From contig CM073535.1 in the NCBI GenBank assembly GCA_037074615.1, forward strand, positions 7,107,001-7,171,000: a DNA stretch of 64,000 bases, given 5' to 3'. The notes under the pieces are model-generated. The model was not told where the DNA came from and searched no databases. It saw only the letters and a program-made list of their open reading frames with translations. The DNA is from Leucaena leucocephala (taxonomy: Eukaryota; Streptophyta; Magnoliopsida; Fabales; Fabaceae). Below are positions 12,545 through 25,947 of the stretch, piece after piece. The number at the start of each line of letters is the position of its first letter. The first letter of the stretch is position 1. Made by a program: the position numbers and the translations under genes.

Positions 12545-13200
12545 CTTAATATGGCTCTATATATATAGTTTGGTTCTTGAATTCTCAATGTGTACTGTCC
12601 CTCTTTAATTACAATTAGGGGGAATTTAATTAGCCTCTGGTTTCGATCAAAAATAAAAATTAGCCTCTAGTTAAAAAGATTCAAAATTTTATAATGTATG
12701 CTTGTATTTTTTGTAAATTTGAAATATTAATGAAAAAAATTATTGAATTCCAGACAATTTATTTTTAAATGTAAGTTTAGATTATTTTTTCATTACATAG
12801 CATAGAATATGAAAAATGAGTATCTGATTTTAAACTTAGGAATAGTACATTATGTTATAAATATGCATGTACACTTGCGATGTTAGGTAAATTCTGCCCT
12901 TGTGTGTGTGTAAATGGTTCTTGACTTCTCAATTTGTTCCTCTTTAATTTCAATTAGGGGGGCAATTTAATTAGCCTCTAATTAAAAATACTCCAAATTT
13001 TATGAATAGGCATGTGTATGTTTGTGATTTTTGGTAAATTTGGAAGATTAACTTTAAAATGTATTTGATTCCACTCAATTTATTTTTAAAAGTAAATTAG
13101 ATAATTTTTCATTGCATTGCACAGAACATGAAAAATGAGTGATTCTGATTTCAAACTTCACGTACACTTGCTATTTTAGATAGATTTAGAATGGTGATTA
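12545..13200. repeat. Degenerate direct duplication, unit about 330-350 bp
   Basis: The block beginning ttggttcttgaattctcaat (12569) recurs as tggttcttgacttctcaatt (12915). Blocks then follow in the same order in both copies: tctttaattacaattaggg, aatttaattagcctct, a ttggtaaatttg-type stretch, caatttatttttaaa, and catgaaaaatgagt. It is non-coding and AT-rich. It may be two diverged halves of one older repeat. Confidence 0.7.
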
Positions 13201-16200
13201 ATTTCAATATTAAAAAAAATACCTAATTCCATACATGTCAATCTAATTATTTTGTGTGTATATATATAATAATTCATCTTTTAAGGCAAAATAGATACAT
13301 TTGTTATACGTTATATAAAATCTAATGAATGAGAAGTAGAGACATTATTGATTTGCAATAGTGCACTTAATTGGAAATTTCATATTTTCTACTAAATACT
13401 AATTAATAATTCAAATCATATGAACCTATGAGTGTAGGTCTTGTAGCAATTTTTGTTTCTTGAGATGATTTTGTGTTATTTTGTAATTATTATAATTCAA
13501 ATCTTGAAACAATGTCATTAGGGGGACTAATATATATATATATATATATAAATCAAGTATGAAGAATTCAATTTAGTGCAAAATGTCACGAATATGGGTG
13601 TGAGCAAAATCGAGCGGAACCAAACCGAATGCATTTCGATTTTTTGGTTTGATTTTTCAGTTTTTGATTTGATTTTTGTTTTGTATTCAGTTATTAGTTT
13701 TCTGTTTGATTATTAAAGGTAGAACATTAGGTCCTCGTTGTTTTTATCCAATCCAAGTCTAACAATCAATACTTTTTTACAAAAGAAGAAAACGTTCAAT
13801 GTCCAATTTGTATCATTGGGATATGCTTTTATCGAAATTAAAAAAGCTTTGGGAAAGAGAAGGAACGATGTCAATTTATCTAAATTCAAGACAATATTTT
13901 CATATTTAATGAGATTTCTAAACATCGACTAAATCAAAATACCAAACATAAATAATTCAGTTATGTTAATTTCTCCATTTTAGTTTCTGTTGGGTGTAAG
14001 AAAATATACAATTCATTTTTTCAGTTTGTTTTTTATTTTTACCGAAAATGTAACACTGCTGCTCCTGCTCGCTAAAAGCTAAAAGTTATATTCCATTATA
14101 ATCATGAGATTTATTTATTTATTTTAGATAAATTTAAGAAATCAAATAAATTAGTTAATTATAATTAAATTTAACTCTTTAAGATTTAATTTATATAAAT
14201 TAATTAATTTTTATATTAGCTATAATTAATTAATTAATTTAATTTTTTATGTTTATTAAAAAATTAACTAATTTTTATAATCAAAACTGTAACTAATCTA
14301 TACATGTGCTTCATAAAAGCTGGAGAACACTTTAGGTGGGTAGGTACATCTGGTTTGGTGTGCTACTAACTCAATTTTCAGCACTGAACAACTTGTGCAA
14401 GATCTGAAAAGCGCTTGGCCTAGAAATGGCATGCCATGAATTTGCCACAAGGCATTTATTTATCAAAACTCAAAAAGAAACAATCAATATTTTTTTTAGT
14501 ACAATTTTTTTAAAAAAATAATTAGATTCACTCATAATTTAAAAAATATGGCAAGTCTCATGGATCCATCAATTATTTGTTCTGGGTAAAATAGTGGTAG
14601 GAGCTAGATTTTAAAGTATTTTTATCGGAAATATTAATAATTTTTAATTTATTATTGATATTATTAATTATCAATATCCCATATATTCATAAAAGCCATA
14701 CTTAATTAAGTTACCTTAGTTCATACGTTATAAACAGCATGACTTCGTTTTTAGTACATTGTATGTGACTATGTAAAATTAGTTTGTCAATAAATTGAAC
14801 GAATACTTTTAATAAGGTTTGTTAATCTCAGCATCATTAAATTATTGTAATTGAATTACTTTTATATTTTCATGATATAAAAATAAAGAAAATTTAAATC
14901 AAGTTACTTGCATCTATTTCGTTAACTCTGATCTTACTTAAACATATGTCCTATTATTTTTAAATATATTCATTTAATTTAAAATTTTATATTAAAAAAA
15001 TTAGCATACAATGTTAAGTGTTATAGAAGAACTTAAAAAAAGAAAATGTAAAGAACTTGATATAAGTATTATTCTAAAAATCCTATTTTTCCTAAAAACA
15101 TTTTAAACTCAACCACGATTAATGTGGCCAATTCACCAATTGAGTCGACAGACTTATTCTAGCTTTGGAAACAACCCTTACACATACAATTACAAGAGAT
15201 CCTCTTATTTTTCTCACATGAGGACTACTAAAATAGATACAAAAAAATAAAATAGTCTCACGGAATAACTTAATGTAAAATTCTAAAAAATTAAATGGAA
15301 TTAAAATTTTGAACACATTAACATAAACTGTCTTTTATTTTTCTTAAAATAATAAGATTTCCTTCTCTATGGTTATCACTGTTAATTAGTAATAGAAATA
15401 GGTCAAATAGCCTGTAAACTAACATATTTAAAATAAATATATAGACTTAAATTTATATAAAAATTTATTTTTTTTAGAGGCCAGACTCATGTTATTTAAG
15501 AAATCTGTTAGACTTATTAGATGACTTGAGCCTATTAAAGTGGGGGGAAAATTACATTTATAACTAAACAAATAAAAATAGATATAATTAGATGATGATA
15601 ATGATGATCATGAGATAATAAACATTAAAAAAAAATATTGTTATAGTTTTTTTCAGTCGCCATCCCCATAGTATGGTGGATGATATGGGCAACTGTCTTT
15701 TAATTTATGCACTAGTTGTTACTAGTATTATAGACTGTTGCTTTGATTGAATGGTTCAATGGTTGATGGCCTTCCAAAAGTGTTAATGCTTCATACCTTT
15801 ATTTGCTGTTCTTTATATTTGTCCAAGCTTAGTTGAGTTGTCTCTTTAGATTATTGGCCCTTTCAACGTCATTCCCTTTTCAAATTGTGAATAATGAGAA
15901 AGTTGCAGCAAAAATAACTTTGATTTCTCCCCTTTTAGGTTTAAATTAAAAGCATAAGCTTTCCCTATAAATTCTAAGAACTTATTTTATAATAATTTAC
16001 TAATAAAAATTTTATATCGAATTAAAATTAAAATTTATAATTTTATATGTTATATATAAATTAATTTTTTATTAATTAGACAATTAACAATAAAAAATAT
16101 AATTATTAATATATAATATTATTTTTAAATGAAGTTAAAATTTATAAGAATAATTTTTAACAGTGAGTAGTAAAAATAATTTTACTAGTAAATAATGTCA

Positions 16201-16550
16201 TTAAAAATATCTAGTGGAGACTATATTAGATGTTTAATGGCAAATTTTATTGCCACTAAAAGCAATTTCATGAAAGATTTTAAAAATTCGTTCTTCACAT
16301 GCATAATGTATTGATGTTTATAAAATCAAATGCTGCTTAAATCGGTGGTTGAAGAATGAAAAATCTAATGAATATACGTACATCAACAAACAAAAGTGGC
16401 ATTAATCATAACAAAAATGAGATTGTCTAATTAAGGAGGAGAAGTTGATAAAGTTTTTTTTTTAGTTGATCAAAAAATTAAGGAGGTGAAACATTAATTT
16501 GATAGTTACAGAGGGGTATTTTCTGTCATTTCCCCTTAACTGAGGGGCTT
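13200..16550. other. AT-rich intergenic region without a recognisable gene
   Basis: No ORF with gene-like composition or splice structure was found on either strand. It holds AT-rich repeat debris: a TA run at 13530-13550, an accaaaccgaatgcatttcg stretch near 13618 of the type seen at ends of plant dispersed repeats, an attaattaa-rich palindromic stretch at 14110-14280, and another inverted AT-rich stretch at 15970-16200. The matching ORFs on both strands at 13713-13932 are chance. Confidence 0.6.
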
Positions 16551-16555
16551 TCGAA

Positions 16556-16566
16556 TATAAATAAAA
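16556..16566 (+). promoter_or_regulatory. TATA box of the NUP43-like gene
   Basis: TATAAATAAAA lies 109 bp upstream of the ATG at 16665. It is followed by a pyrimidine-rich stretch (16578-16630) that fits a plant transcription start and short leader. Confidence 0.55.
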
Positions 16567-16664
16567 TTAAATATGACAATTCCACTCTCTGCCTCCTCTC
16601 CGCCTTTAGCTCGTTTTCTCCCACTCTTTTGCAGCAAAACCCTCTAAAAGACTAAAACCTAGCA

Positions 16665-19600
16665 ATGGCTGTCCCAGCACATTCTGAGCGTACAGAAATC
16701 CAGAGGCTTCCCCAATATAAATACGTCGACGCAGTTCGTTGGCTCCCCCCGCTATCTCCATTCGATCGATTTGCGGTTCTTGCTTCATTTGATTCCGATT
16801 CTGATGCTTCTTCCATCGAAATTCACTCTTTTAAACCAAATCCAGCTTCCTTGGAACCTCGTTCTTCATGGGCTTCACCTTCCAGAGTCTCCTCCCTCAA
16901 AACCTCACAGTTCCTTCAGAAATCCGTCATTGCTGCCTCAACTTTTGCTGGTTCTCTGCACTTCCTTTTCTCTAATTCCACTGACGCGTCTCTGGAATCA
17001 GAAGTTTCAGTGACGGAGAATGAACTGCATCGGGGACCAATTTCATCCATTGATCTAATGGATGGTGGGGTGGAGTGTGTGAGTGTTGCGGAAGATGGGA
17101 GGGTGAATTTGGTCACTGTTGGGAATTCAAATTTAAGTTATCGTCGGGTTTTTGATAGCAGTGGCCTGGTGTCCTACACGACAGCTAAGTGGGCGTCGCC
17201 GGTGGAGTTTGCCACCGGTGGATATGGGTTCAGTCTTCATTGGTGGGACCAGAGAAAACCCGGCGGACCGGTTTCGCAGTTTAAGGGTAACTGGTGAGCA
17301 ATTTTTTCAGTGGCCTACTGGCATTTTCCATCGAGGGTCATATTATCCTCCCTGCTTCTCGTTGTCCTTTTGAACATGTTTAATGCAGGCTGAATCATTT
17401 GATAGTCTTGTAGTTGTATGTGTACAAGAAAAGAAAGGGAGCATCTGTAAGCAAGCGATTGTAACTATGATGAGCCACATTCCCGTTTCAATGATTAAAA
17501 GTACCGCTTCTTTGTATATTGCTTCTGTTCTTGAATAACATCTAGATTCTAGAGATATACTAACAATCTTCTTGGTGTGGTTCAATGGTGAGTTTGGTGA
17601 GGTTGTAGGAAGTTTAAGGCTTAATCATTGTGATGTGATGTACCAAGAAATATCTACAAGTTTGAAACCTGTCAAGTTGTTTGGTATGATATACCTATTA
17701 TTACAAATATAAGCGTATTGTATCTGTCAAAACTTTTCCATTGTAAACTGGCGTCCGCTAAGATTTTCACCAGATGGTAATATTGCAGGGATCAAAAAAT
17801 GGCCGCTGGGATTGTGCACTCTATTGACATTCATCCTTCAAGAAAGCACACTTGTCTAGTAAGATGGTCACTCCTTTTTCCTTATTTATTGTCATATTAA
17901 GTCATCTTATGATCACCAATGTAAGCCACTAATTTTTATTTCTGAATGACCTTGTTGCTTATATTGGAGAGGGGATCATCATTGATTTAATTTTCAGTCT
18001 CCACTTCCCCTCAGTTTCGTTGTCTGTGTTAATATTATTATTCCTTAGGAAGACCTTGCTATTTTATGTTGGGGGTTATTTTCATTCTTTAGTGTTTAAA
18101 TATGTATATATATGTATGTATTATATTACAGACACTCATTTCTGTTAATGGGGCAATAACCTGGCAATTTTTCTATTGCAAGTGTGACATTGCGCCATGG
18201 CAGTTATAGCATGCTTCTATTTCTATACGATAATCTAACTTGCCCCATTTATCATGTTACAAAGCACAAAGTTTTGGACCTTAGTGAGATTTTTTGTGAA
18301 TTATTACTTTAATTTCAAGGCTAGCTCAGTAATTTCTGTGATAAAATTAAACCTTAGATTCTATTTAAACTACTGTCTGACCGAGCCCACTGCTTTTTTG
18401 GGTAATTACTTCTGAGTTTTAACATTCATGGAATTGTAATCTTTTTCAGGCAGCTGGTTCCTTAGGTACTCTTTTTGCCTGGGATCTCAGGTGGCCGCAA
18501 CAGCCTATTATTCTTTCAAGGGCGGCAGGGACAGCAGCTGGCAACAATGAAGTCCAGTCAGTATCTGAAAGTGAGGTTTGGGAGGTTCAGTATGATCGTA
18601 GCACAAAGTCTAATATGTCATCTACCCGGATCTTACCTGCCATGATCTGCTCAGAGGATGGAATCCTTGCTGTCATCGAGCAAGGTATGTATAGTAGTTG
18701 TAACGTGTTGAAATTCCAATTGATCAGGAACACAAATATTTTACCTTGTTATATTTATGGAGTGGCAGAGCTTTACATTACAAAGAATCTGGTTGAAACT
18801 TTAACTGGGATTGATTTGTTGCATTCTGCTGTTTTTTTACATTTGCATAGGTGAGGAACCTCAGGAGCTACTAGCAGAACCCTGTTCAATTAATTGCTTT
18901 GATATTGACCGACATAATCCATCGGTAAGTGAAGGTAGCCTGTATGGTTTGCACAATATGGATCTTTACGGATATGCTTTAGCATCTTATTTCTGTTTTC
19001 TTCTACATGGTTAATCTGATGAAAATGATAGAACTAATGTCGTGTTTGGTACGAGGAAAAAAGGGTTTTAGAAAAGAGAGGAGGGATAAAGGGCCTATTT
19101 GGTAAAGCCAAAAACTTAGGTTTTAAAAGGGCTTATGACCCAAACCTCATTTTGGGAAAATTTCAAAACAAACAGCCATATTTGTTCAAAAGAGCTTTTT
19201 GACCAAATTATAATTTAAAATCAAGGTTTTAGATAAGTTACTGATACTAGCTTTTAGAATAGTAAAAGAGCTTATGTACTATTCATTTACTGTTTTATCC
19301 CTATTTTTCTTACATTTTCTCTCTTCTCACTTCTCTCTTCTCTCTCTTCCTCCATCGTCATCTTCCTCCTCCTCCTTCTTCTCAATCACTTGGCCTCTGT
19401 ATTCTTCCTCCTACATATTCTAGTGAGAGAGAGATGAGAGAGAGGGAGGAGATAATATAATTTTTTTTATCTCATATTTTTTTTAGTAATTTACCAATCA
19501 CAAAAGTCCTTCTAATAATAACCATCAAAATATTCATTTATCAAAAACCACGTTTTTTCTATAAACTCTTATCTAGAAGTCTTTTTCTAAAAGTTATCCA

Positions 19601-20388
19601 AAAGCTCTTTTTTTTTTCTAAAAATTTATCCAGATACACAATATCCTTCATAGTATGTTTGATAGGCAATTAATAGTTATTCCATTGGAAAGCTCACTTC
19701 TATCAATCAAATAAAAGGAAGGGGCTTTACATCAAGATAGCCAAAGAAAGGCCATTTCCGTTGGGAATTGTAAATTGGAGGACAAAAGTATTTTTTCTTT
19801 CCATAACTTCTAGTAAAAGTTATTATATACATAAACTTTATTATTTAAAAATTTAAAATTATTATTATTTTAAAACTATTTAAATGTCATTTCTCTTAAA
19901 AAATATTAGTGTTCTATTAAAATATATGGCTAGCACTAAAGCGCATTCTGAAAGTCTATAGTGTGAGGGGATTAGTTACTGCTTCTAGTGATAGATATAC
20001 ACTTGGCTTACCTAAAAAAAAAAAATAAAGCCAATGCACATGTTATGCAGTTTGCTTGTAGTCATTAGAGATTCAATTCTGGCATGTTAGTTTGGTTCTG
20101 TTTTTCCCCATTCTTGATTGTCATACCAAACCCCCAATAACCCCGGAAAAGAACATCTCTAATATCTTCCTACTTACCAAACGTGTTTTCAGCTTAAAAA
20201 TATTCTTTCCATGGAAGCATCTTTATCTCTGTTTCCATTTTTGTAAAGAAAATGACACCATTCTATTGAACAGCCTAAGAAGAAGCAGAAGGTAGAAAGT
20301 TGTTTACTGACGATTTTAATGAATGGCTTTGCAGGATGTGATATGTGGTTTGGAGTGGGAAGCAGTAGCCATATTGACAAAACAATAA
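16665..20388 (+). CDS. NUP43: Nucleoporin NUP43-like WD40 protein
   Basis: Five exons, 16665-17293, 17789-17858, 18450-18684, 18851-18924 and 20335-20388, give 353 aa. All junctions are GT-AG and in phase. The protein has the N-terminal QYKYVDAVRWLPP segment of plant NUP43, then WD40-type blades such as VHSIDIHPSRKHTC and GTLFAWDLRWPQQP, and ends GLEWEAVAILTKQ. NUP43 is a beta-propeller of the Y-shaped (NUP107-160) complex at the nuclear pore. The length matches the family. Intron 4 is 1.4 kb and holds a copy of the dispersed TIR family. The ATG was chosen as the first in frame after the TATA box. Arabidopsis counterpart from memory: At4g30840. Confidence 0.93.
19091..19640. mobile_element. 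Dispersed TIR family, copy B, in NUP43 intron 4
   Basis: The left end GGGCCTATTTGGTAAAGCC and the right end TTTATCCAGATACACAAT pair imperfectly as inverted repeats. Between them lie the family blocks: aaggttttagataagttact, tagcttttagaatagtaaaa, tttatccctatttttctta, a CTCTTCTC pyrimidine tract, and tttagtaatttaccaatca. Copy B inserted near other repeat-like sequence at 19040-19090. Confidence 0.8.
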
Positions 20389-20389
20389 T

Positions 20390-22056
20390 GCCTAAATTTC
20401 CAATCTTCAATGGCTTATAGTTCTGATTGGAATCTGTTGTATACTGGCAGGGTAAGTTTTCCATGAAAAACAAATGGAAGTTTTCTTGTATACATTGATT
20501 GGATGGAAATGAAGCTTATCCCGTTTGACTCTGCTGCAATCTTCAGTTCATTTAGCATTTGTATGGAAATAGTTTTTTCATATTCTTTTTTCCACTTCAA
20601 CAATACATATAGAAGTTGAATTATGTGGATTTTGTTGACCAAAAAAATTATGGATTTTATAGAAAAACAGATTACATCATGGGAAGAAATATAGAAGTAG
20701 AAACTACCACTAGTGACCGCAAATGAATTCAAATATATATAAATTATAAAGCATCAGCATCACATGTGAGAAGCAGATTCCTAGAGCTTGAGATGCCTAT
20801 GTTTTCGATGTTGTTTATCTGGATACAGGAATCAATGTTTTAAAAATTGTAAACAAATTGACTCATGGTTATCGGTAAGCTTATACAAGTTTGAATGCCA
20901 CAATATTCTCAAAATTAGAGCTTGTTTGGATTAATATTTGTAAAATTGAACTTGCAAAGTATAGTTTACAAGCTGAATTTGAGATAAAAATTTGAATGTT
21001 AATGTGATTATGTTTGAATACTCTTTTTTAAAAAAATCAGTTTAACAAATTAAAATTATTCAAATAGTATAATTGAAAAGTATGTTTAAATGTATAATGA
21101 TAGAAAAGATTAGTTCTATCTTATATAATTTGATAAATTTAAAATTATAATTATGAAAAAATTGATATAGTATTGAAAAAAGTATCTGTAAATGCTTAAA
21201 GAACTAATTAAGGATAAACTATACTCCAACTGTAATTATATTCGTATAAGTTGTTCCATATCGATAAAATTGGAGAAATATAAGCAGATCAAAATTCTTT
21301 TACACTTGTATCTCCAAGAATTATTACTGTTCTTTTTTTCGCTGAGGCAAGAATTATTACTTCAATTAAGGTTTTTCGGAATTGAAATTAAGTTTTAAGT
21401 GTTTGACTGTTTTCTACCTCCATAAGGGGTTTTAGGGTTGGCCATAATATTCTTTTCATAAACACTTCCAATGATTACATATATGACTAAAAATTTAAAA
21501 AAATTATTTAAATCTCAATTGTACTAGATCTTATAGTTAATAATTTTTGTTGATAGAGATAAATTTATTTAAATTTGATACCAGTTCTCTATCAAAATCA
21601 AATATAACTTTAAAGCTCAAAAAATATTTATAAAAAATTTATGAGATTTTTTATTAAATAAAATCTCATAATAGTAAAAATAGTGGACAGAATATATAAT
21701 TCTCTTTTTCAGTGCCAAATATATTTGGGTGCCTCAGTTATTTTTTTGGTATAAAAGTTTTTAAAAAGAGATTAGGTTTATTTATAATTTAAAAATTGAG
21801 CGAAATTTTATATTAAATAAGATAAATTAATATTAATATTAAATAAGATAAATTATCTATTATTTTTAAATATAAATTTATATATTTAAAAATTAAAAAT
21901 ATATCTCTAGATATCGCTAGCAGAATCTAAGCGCCTGATAGTTAATAATATACGCCCGTCTATTTGCAACCTCAAAGAGAGGGCGTATATGGGAAAAAAA
22001 AAAAAAATAAGGAACCCGGGAGGAGAGGTTCATCTTAAAGGCCTAAAGGGATAGCT
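20390..22056. other. Intergenic region between NUP43 and bL35c
   Basis: It carries the 3' flank of NUP43, then AT-rich DNA. A stretch from 20928 (gcttgtttggattaatattt) looks like one end of another TIR-type repeat, but I could not place its partner. The last 100 bp before 22057 rise in G+C and probably hold the bL35c promoter and leader. No gene was seen. Confidence 0.5.
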
Positions 22057-22156
22057 GTGAGGGCACCACCACAAACAAGAACCCCGCCTTTATCAATAAC
22101 CACAAGTTGTGACTCCAAGACGAAGCAGAGCCTTACCAAGAAGAACAGCCGTAAAA

Positions 22157-23614
22157 ATGGCGTGCGCGACGGCGACGACGATGGTGTCGTTTGGTTTCAG
22201 ATGTCCTCCGGCAAGCTATTCTTCCTCTCGTGTCTCTTTCGGCTCAGTTCACTTTGCTCCGTTCAACAAGACGAAACTGACCTCCTTAAGTAGCATTTCT
22301 GCGTGTGGCTCAATTCTTCCCCTAAAGCTGTGCACCGTCTCTCCTCTTCCTCGAAGGATTCGTGCTCTCACCGTTGTATCCGCTAAAGGCTACAAAATGA
22401 AAACTCACAAGGTTACTTCCTCTGGGTGTTTGTGGGTGCTACATATTATAAAATAGGATTTCCCGCTCTCACTTGTCTCGTTTCATATTGTAAGGCAATT
22501 GAATAGATTTGCCCTTCTATTCTGTTTTCATTGGGATATCGGGAAGTTAAAATATTTTTATTCTTTGGATTTTATCTGAATTTCGTTATTAGGCATCAGC
22601 AAAGCGATTCCGAGTGACTGGTCGAGGAAAAATAGTGCGCAGGAGGGCTGGAAAGCAGCATTTGCTGGCCAAGAAGAACACGAAGAGAAAATTACGACTC
22701 TCCAAAATGGTGAGATCTATTTTTTTTTTTTTTAACTATTTCTGATATCACATAAACCTGTTGATTTATTTGACTATTTTTTTTTGGGTGCGCTTAAATT
22801 GTTATTTTTTACTTTTATCAAGTTCATATCAAGAACGGAATTTCTTGTTTATTACAAAGTGACTTGATTGTGGATTTCTCAGGTTAGCTAGTGTAACCTC
22901 ATATATGCTTATTTGAGAATCTGAATTTTGGAAACTCAGCCGAAAAGGGGGAGGGGGGCTGGGCTTATATAAGTTGTATGCCTGGGGATTGGAGGATCAT
23001 TCCAATTCATATGGGTGCTTAGAACTCAGTTCGTTTGGTCATCTGTAGTCAATTTGTATCATATATTGTTTTGTTTCTGCAAGTCATGACTGAAGCTGTG
23101 GCCCGTTCATATTCTATTTTAAAAAGATTCAACCTATGTGTGAATTTCTGCAAAATAAAGGAATCTCAACTATTTAAATTCCTGCTATAAATATGGAAAG
23201 ATTGTACAGTATACGCATGCATCATAATAAGGTCATATAGAACCTTGTGCACTGGCTGAACTTGATAAAAAGCTCAGCTCACTGTCATGAAAGTCAACTG
23301 AACTTCTTTGGGAGAAACTTTCACATTTGGATATTGTCAACAAATTTAGATATCTGACTTGAATTCACGTAACATGTGTACCATTTTAGTTCAAGTTACT
23401 GTTCTGCATCTTTGAAGCTCTCGTTTTTCTGGCTGGAAGCAGTTTGAGTGGGTAAAATATCTGAAGATTTACAGCTTCCAGTGCTGAACAGGGTTGCGTT
23501 TTCATGTCTAATTCTTATTTTATTGGTCATCCACAGCATGCAGTCAGCAGGAGTGACTATGACAATGTAATTGGAGCCTTGCCATATCTGAAAGTAAACA
23601 GACAGGCAAAATAG
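22157..23614 (+). CDS. RPL35: Plastid ribosomal protein bL35c
   Basis: Exons 22157-22411, 22593-22709 and 23537-23614 encode 149 aa. The first ~75 residues are Ser/Thr/Arg-rich with few acidic residues, a chloroplast transit peptide starting MACATATT. The mature part begins near KGYKMKTHKASAKRF and contains VTGRGKIVRRRAGKQHLL and AKKNTKRKLRLSK, the basic core of bacterial-type L35, then ends KVNRQAK. The mature domain is about the 65-residue size of bacterial L35. It is a 50S subunit protein of plastid ribosomes, nuclear-encoded. The ATG was chosen because upstream in-frame codons are not ATG-led in a plausible leader. Arabidopsis counterpart from memory: At2g24090, next to ASG1 there as here. 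Confidence 0.95.
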
Positions 23615-24364
23615 AGGTCATGTTTGCTATTCTTTGTCAAAGCCTGAGTGCTTATTCTACCGCGTTGCTTCTTTGCATTCCCATTCCACACTGGGAATTT
23701 CTTGCACTTTACGTGAAGAGGATACCTTCTTGTCTTATTTTTCAAATGAAATTAGGTAGTTTGGCGACTTTAGTACATACTCCTTGTACCATAAATCTAT
23801 TGTTATTTGTATTCAATTAGATATCAGTGTATCTTCCATTCTACTATTGCTTGGCCCGGCTGCATTCCATATGTTTAATAATTTACTCTGGCCACCGGAC
23901 TCTCTGATAGTGGTGGAACCAGAGTTCTTAAGAGTTTGGTTTATCTGCAGGCGTTTATGAGATAATCTTAAATTTCATGCATCTTAAAATATGTGTAAAA
24001 TAATAGTGTATCTTAACTGTGGTCCTCAGGACTAATTTGTGCAATCTCGAAAACAGGCCGATTCTTATCATAGAAAATCACAAGTAAAAAGCCACCTTTT
24101 CTGGATCCTTCCATGTTATCCCGGCCACTTCTCACCATGGATTTGGTATATCATAGTGTTCCATGAAATCAATTTTGCTTCCTCTTAAGTCTTTAAGATT
24201 ACCAGGTTAAGCACATTCCTATTCCATCCTATATTTGAATCCACCAAATCTTTTACCTTCGTTGTAAGATCAGTTCATTTACAAAATCTACTAGAGGTCG
24301 ATTTAGGTTACACCATTCATCCCACCAGAACTATATGTTGTCACCTTTGCTACCATTTAGTTAA

Positions 24365-24562
24365 AATAATATTTTTTTTCTAAAATATTTTAATCATATT
24401 TTAAATTTATTTCTTTCTCTTTTATTTAATTATTGTTGAAAAAGTATTAATAAGATAATAGAAAAAGTTTGATAAATATGATAAATAAGTTTTACATTTA
24501 AGATTAAAATTAATTTTTTAATTAATTTATATATTAAGGATCGCAAGAGTATTTAATTTGTA
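24365..24562. mobile_element. Truncated copy of the same stowaway-like MITE
   Basis: The blocks ttttatttaattattgttgaa, aaagtattaataagataata, gataaatatgataaataag and taattttttaattaattta follow the same order as in 24700-24894. The left terminal repeat is missing, and the right tip has decayed to aaggatcgcaagagtattta. Confidence 0.7.
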
Positions 24563-24636
24563 GAAATGCATGTTTGCTGCAAACATATCAATACACAGTT
24601 CATTTATGAGTTTTTTCTTTTTGAAAATTCATTTTA

Positions 24637-24894
24637 CTCCTCTAGTTTTTAATATAAAATTTATTTAATTAATTTAATTATATTAAAAATATTAGTTAAC
24701 TTAGTTAATATATCATATTTTTTTAAAATATTATAAATATCTTCTATAATTTTCTCATTTTTTCTCTTATTTAATTATTATTGAAAGTATTAATAAGGGT
24801 GAATTAGGAAAAATGGATAAATATGTAAAATATATTTTATCTTTAAGATTAATATTAATTTTTTAATTAAATCTTATATTAAAGTTAGGAGGAG
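24637..24894. mobile_element. Stowaway-like MITE, full length, TA target site
   Basis: The 258-bp element begins CTCCTCTAGTTTTTAATATAA and ends in the inverse of CTCCTCCTAACTTTAATATA, with TA on each side (24635-24636 and 24895-24896). TA target duplication and CTCCT-type tips are hallmarks of Tc1/mariner-derived stowaway elements. It is AT-rich and non-coding. Confidence 0.82.
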
Positions 24895-25947
24895 TATTAA
24901 AGTAAATCACAAATTCAACCATAAACAAAATTGCAACACTAATAATAATACTTGATTTGTGATTTTTTCTCAATTTTTTTTTGTATATAATGGATGAATT
25001 TGATATTATATATTAATGATAGTGTAATTTTTAATATGAGTTAATTAATTAATTTGAATATATTTAGAAAGTTAGATAAATTAAATTAAAAATAATAAAA
25101 ATAATAAATAAAATGGTTTAACAAAATAACTTTTATTAAGTTTCCATAGGATGGATATATTGATATTTAAAATTATATATATATATATGGAACAAATGAT
25201 GAAACTCAAATTCTACTTAACCAAATTGGTAGAATTAGTATATATAATAAAAAATAGATTTATATTTTATAAAAATATGAGTTTAATTTTTATTGTTATT
25301 GTGATAATTTTTGTAATAATTAATTTTATAAATTTTTTATAAGTATTTTTTAAATTTTACAGTTGTACTTTAATTTTGTTAAAGGATTAGTGCTAAATTT
25401 ATTTATTTTTTTTATATATATAAAAAAAAGGAAAATTCGTTTGCATAGTTGTTAGTTCGGGGGGCGAAAGTGACGCGGAAACATGAGCAATCATATCTGT
25501 TAAGCAACCGCGGGATCGTCCTCCACGTTTCTCGAGCAATCAACAACGCCGTCATGTAAAGCTAAATGACGGTCCCACATTATATCCAAAAGCTTTCCTA
25601 ATGAGTGTTCAAAGAACCTCCCCCGAAATTACAAAACCAGCCAAAGTCAAGGCACCTTCTTGAACAAGTTTACGCCGCCTGCTCTAGGGTGTTTTCGTCA
25701 ATTCATTCAGATGGCCTCGGTCAGAGTTGCACGCGCAGATTCTTCACGTGCATACGGTTATAAGCTATAAGCAATCTTTCACAATTCGCAGCGCCATCAG
25801 GCAATTTTCCTTCAGAGCCTTTCTTCTAGGGTTTTCGAAATCTCCGTCTTCTCGATCACAACTCCCTCCATTGGATCTTGCGCCGGATTTCGGATTCATT
25901 TGAATCGTTGCATTTTTTTTCTCGAAAGTTTTTGGCTGGAAAAATTG

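Larger units (their letters stand above)
23615..25440. other. bL35c 3' flank and AT-rich intergenic DNA
   Basis: About 23615-24350 is ordinary non-coding DNA with the bL35c 3'UTR. 24360-24900 holds two stowaway-like copies, listed separately. 24900-25440 is very AT-rich with a TA microsatellite near 25175 and no gene. Confidence 0.55.

Noticed and set aside
13713..13932. Overlapping ORFs on opposite strands
   Set aside because: They mirror one another in an AT-rich repeat and match no family.
16606..17116. Minus-strand ORFs over NUP43 exon 1
   Set aside because: They are shadows of the real coding frame, which is supported by family similarity and splicing.
25900..25947. Longer N-terminus for ASG1
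   Set aside because: The frame is open but begins with TTG. The first ATG is at 25948.
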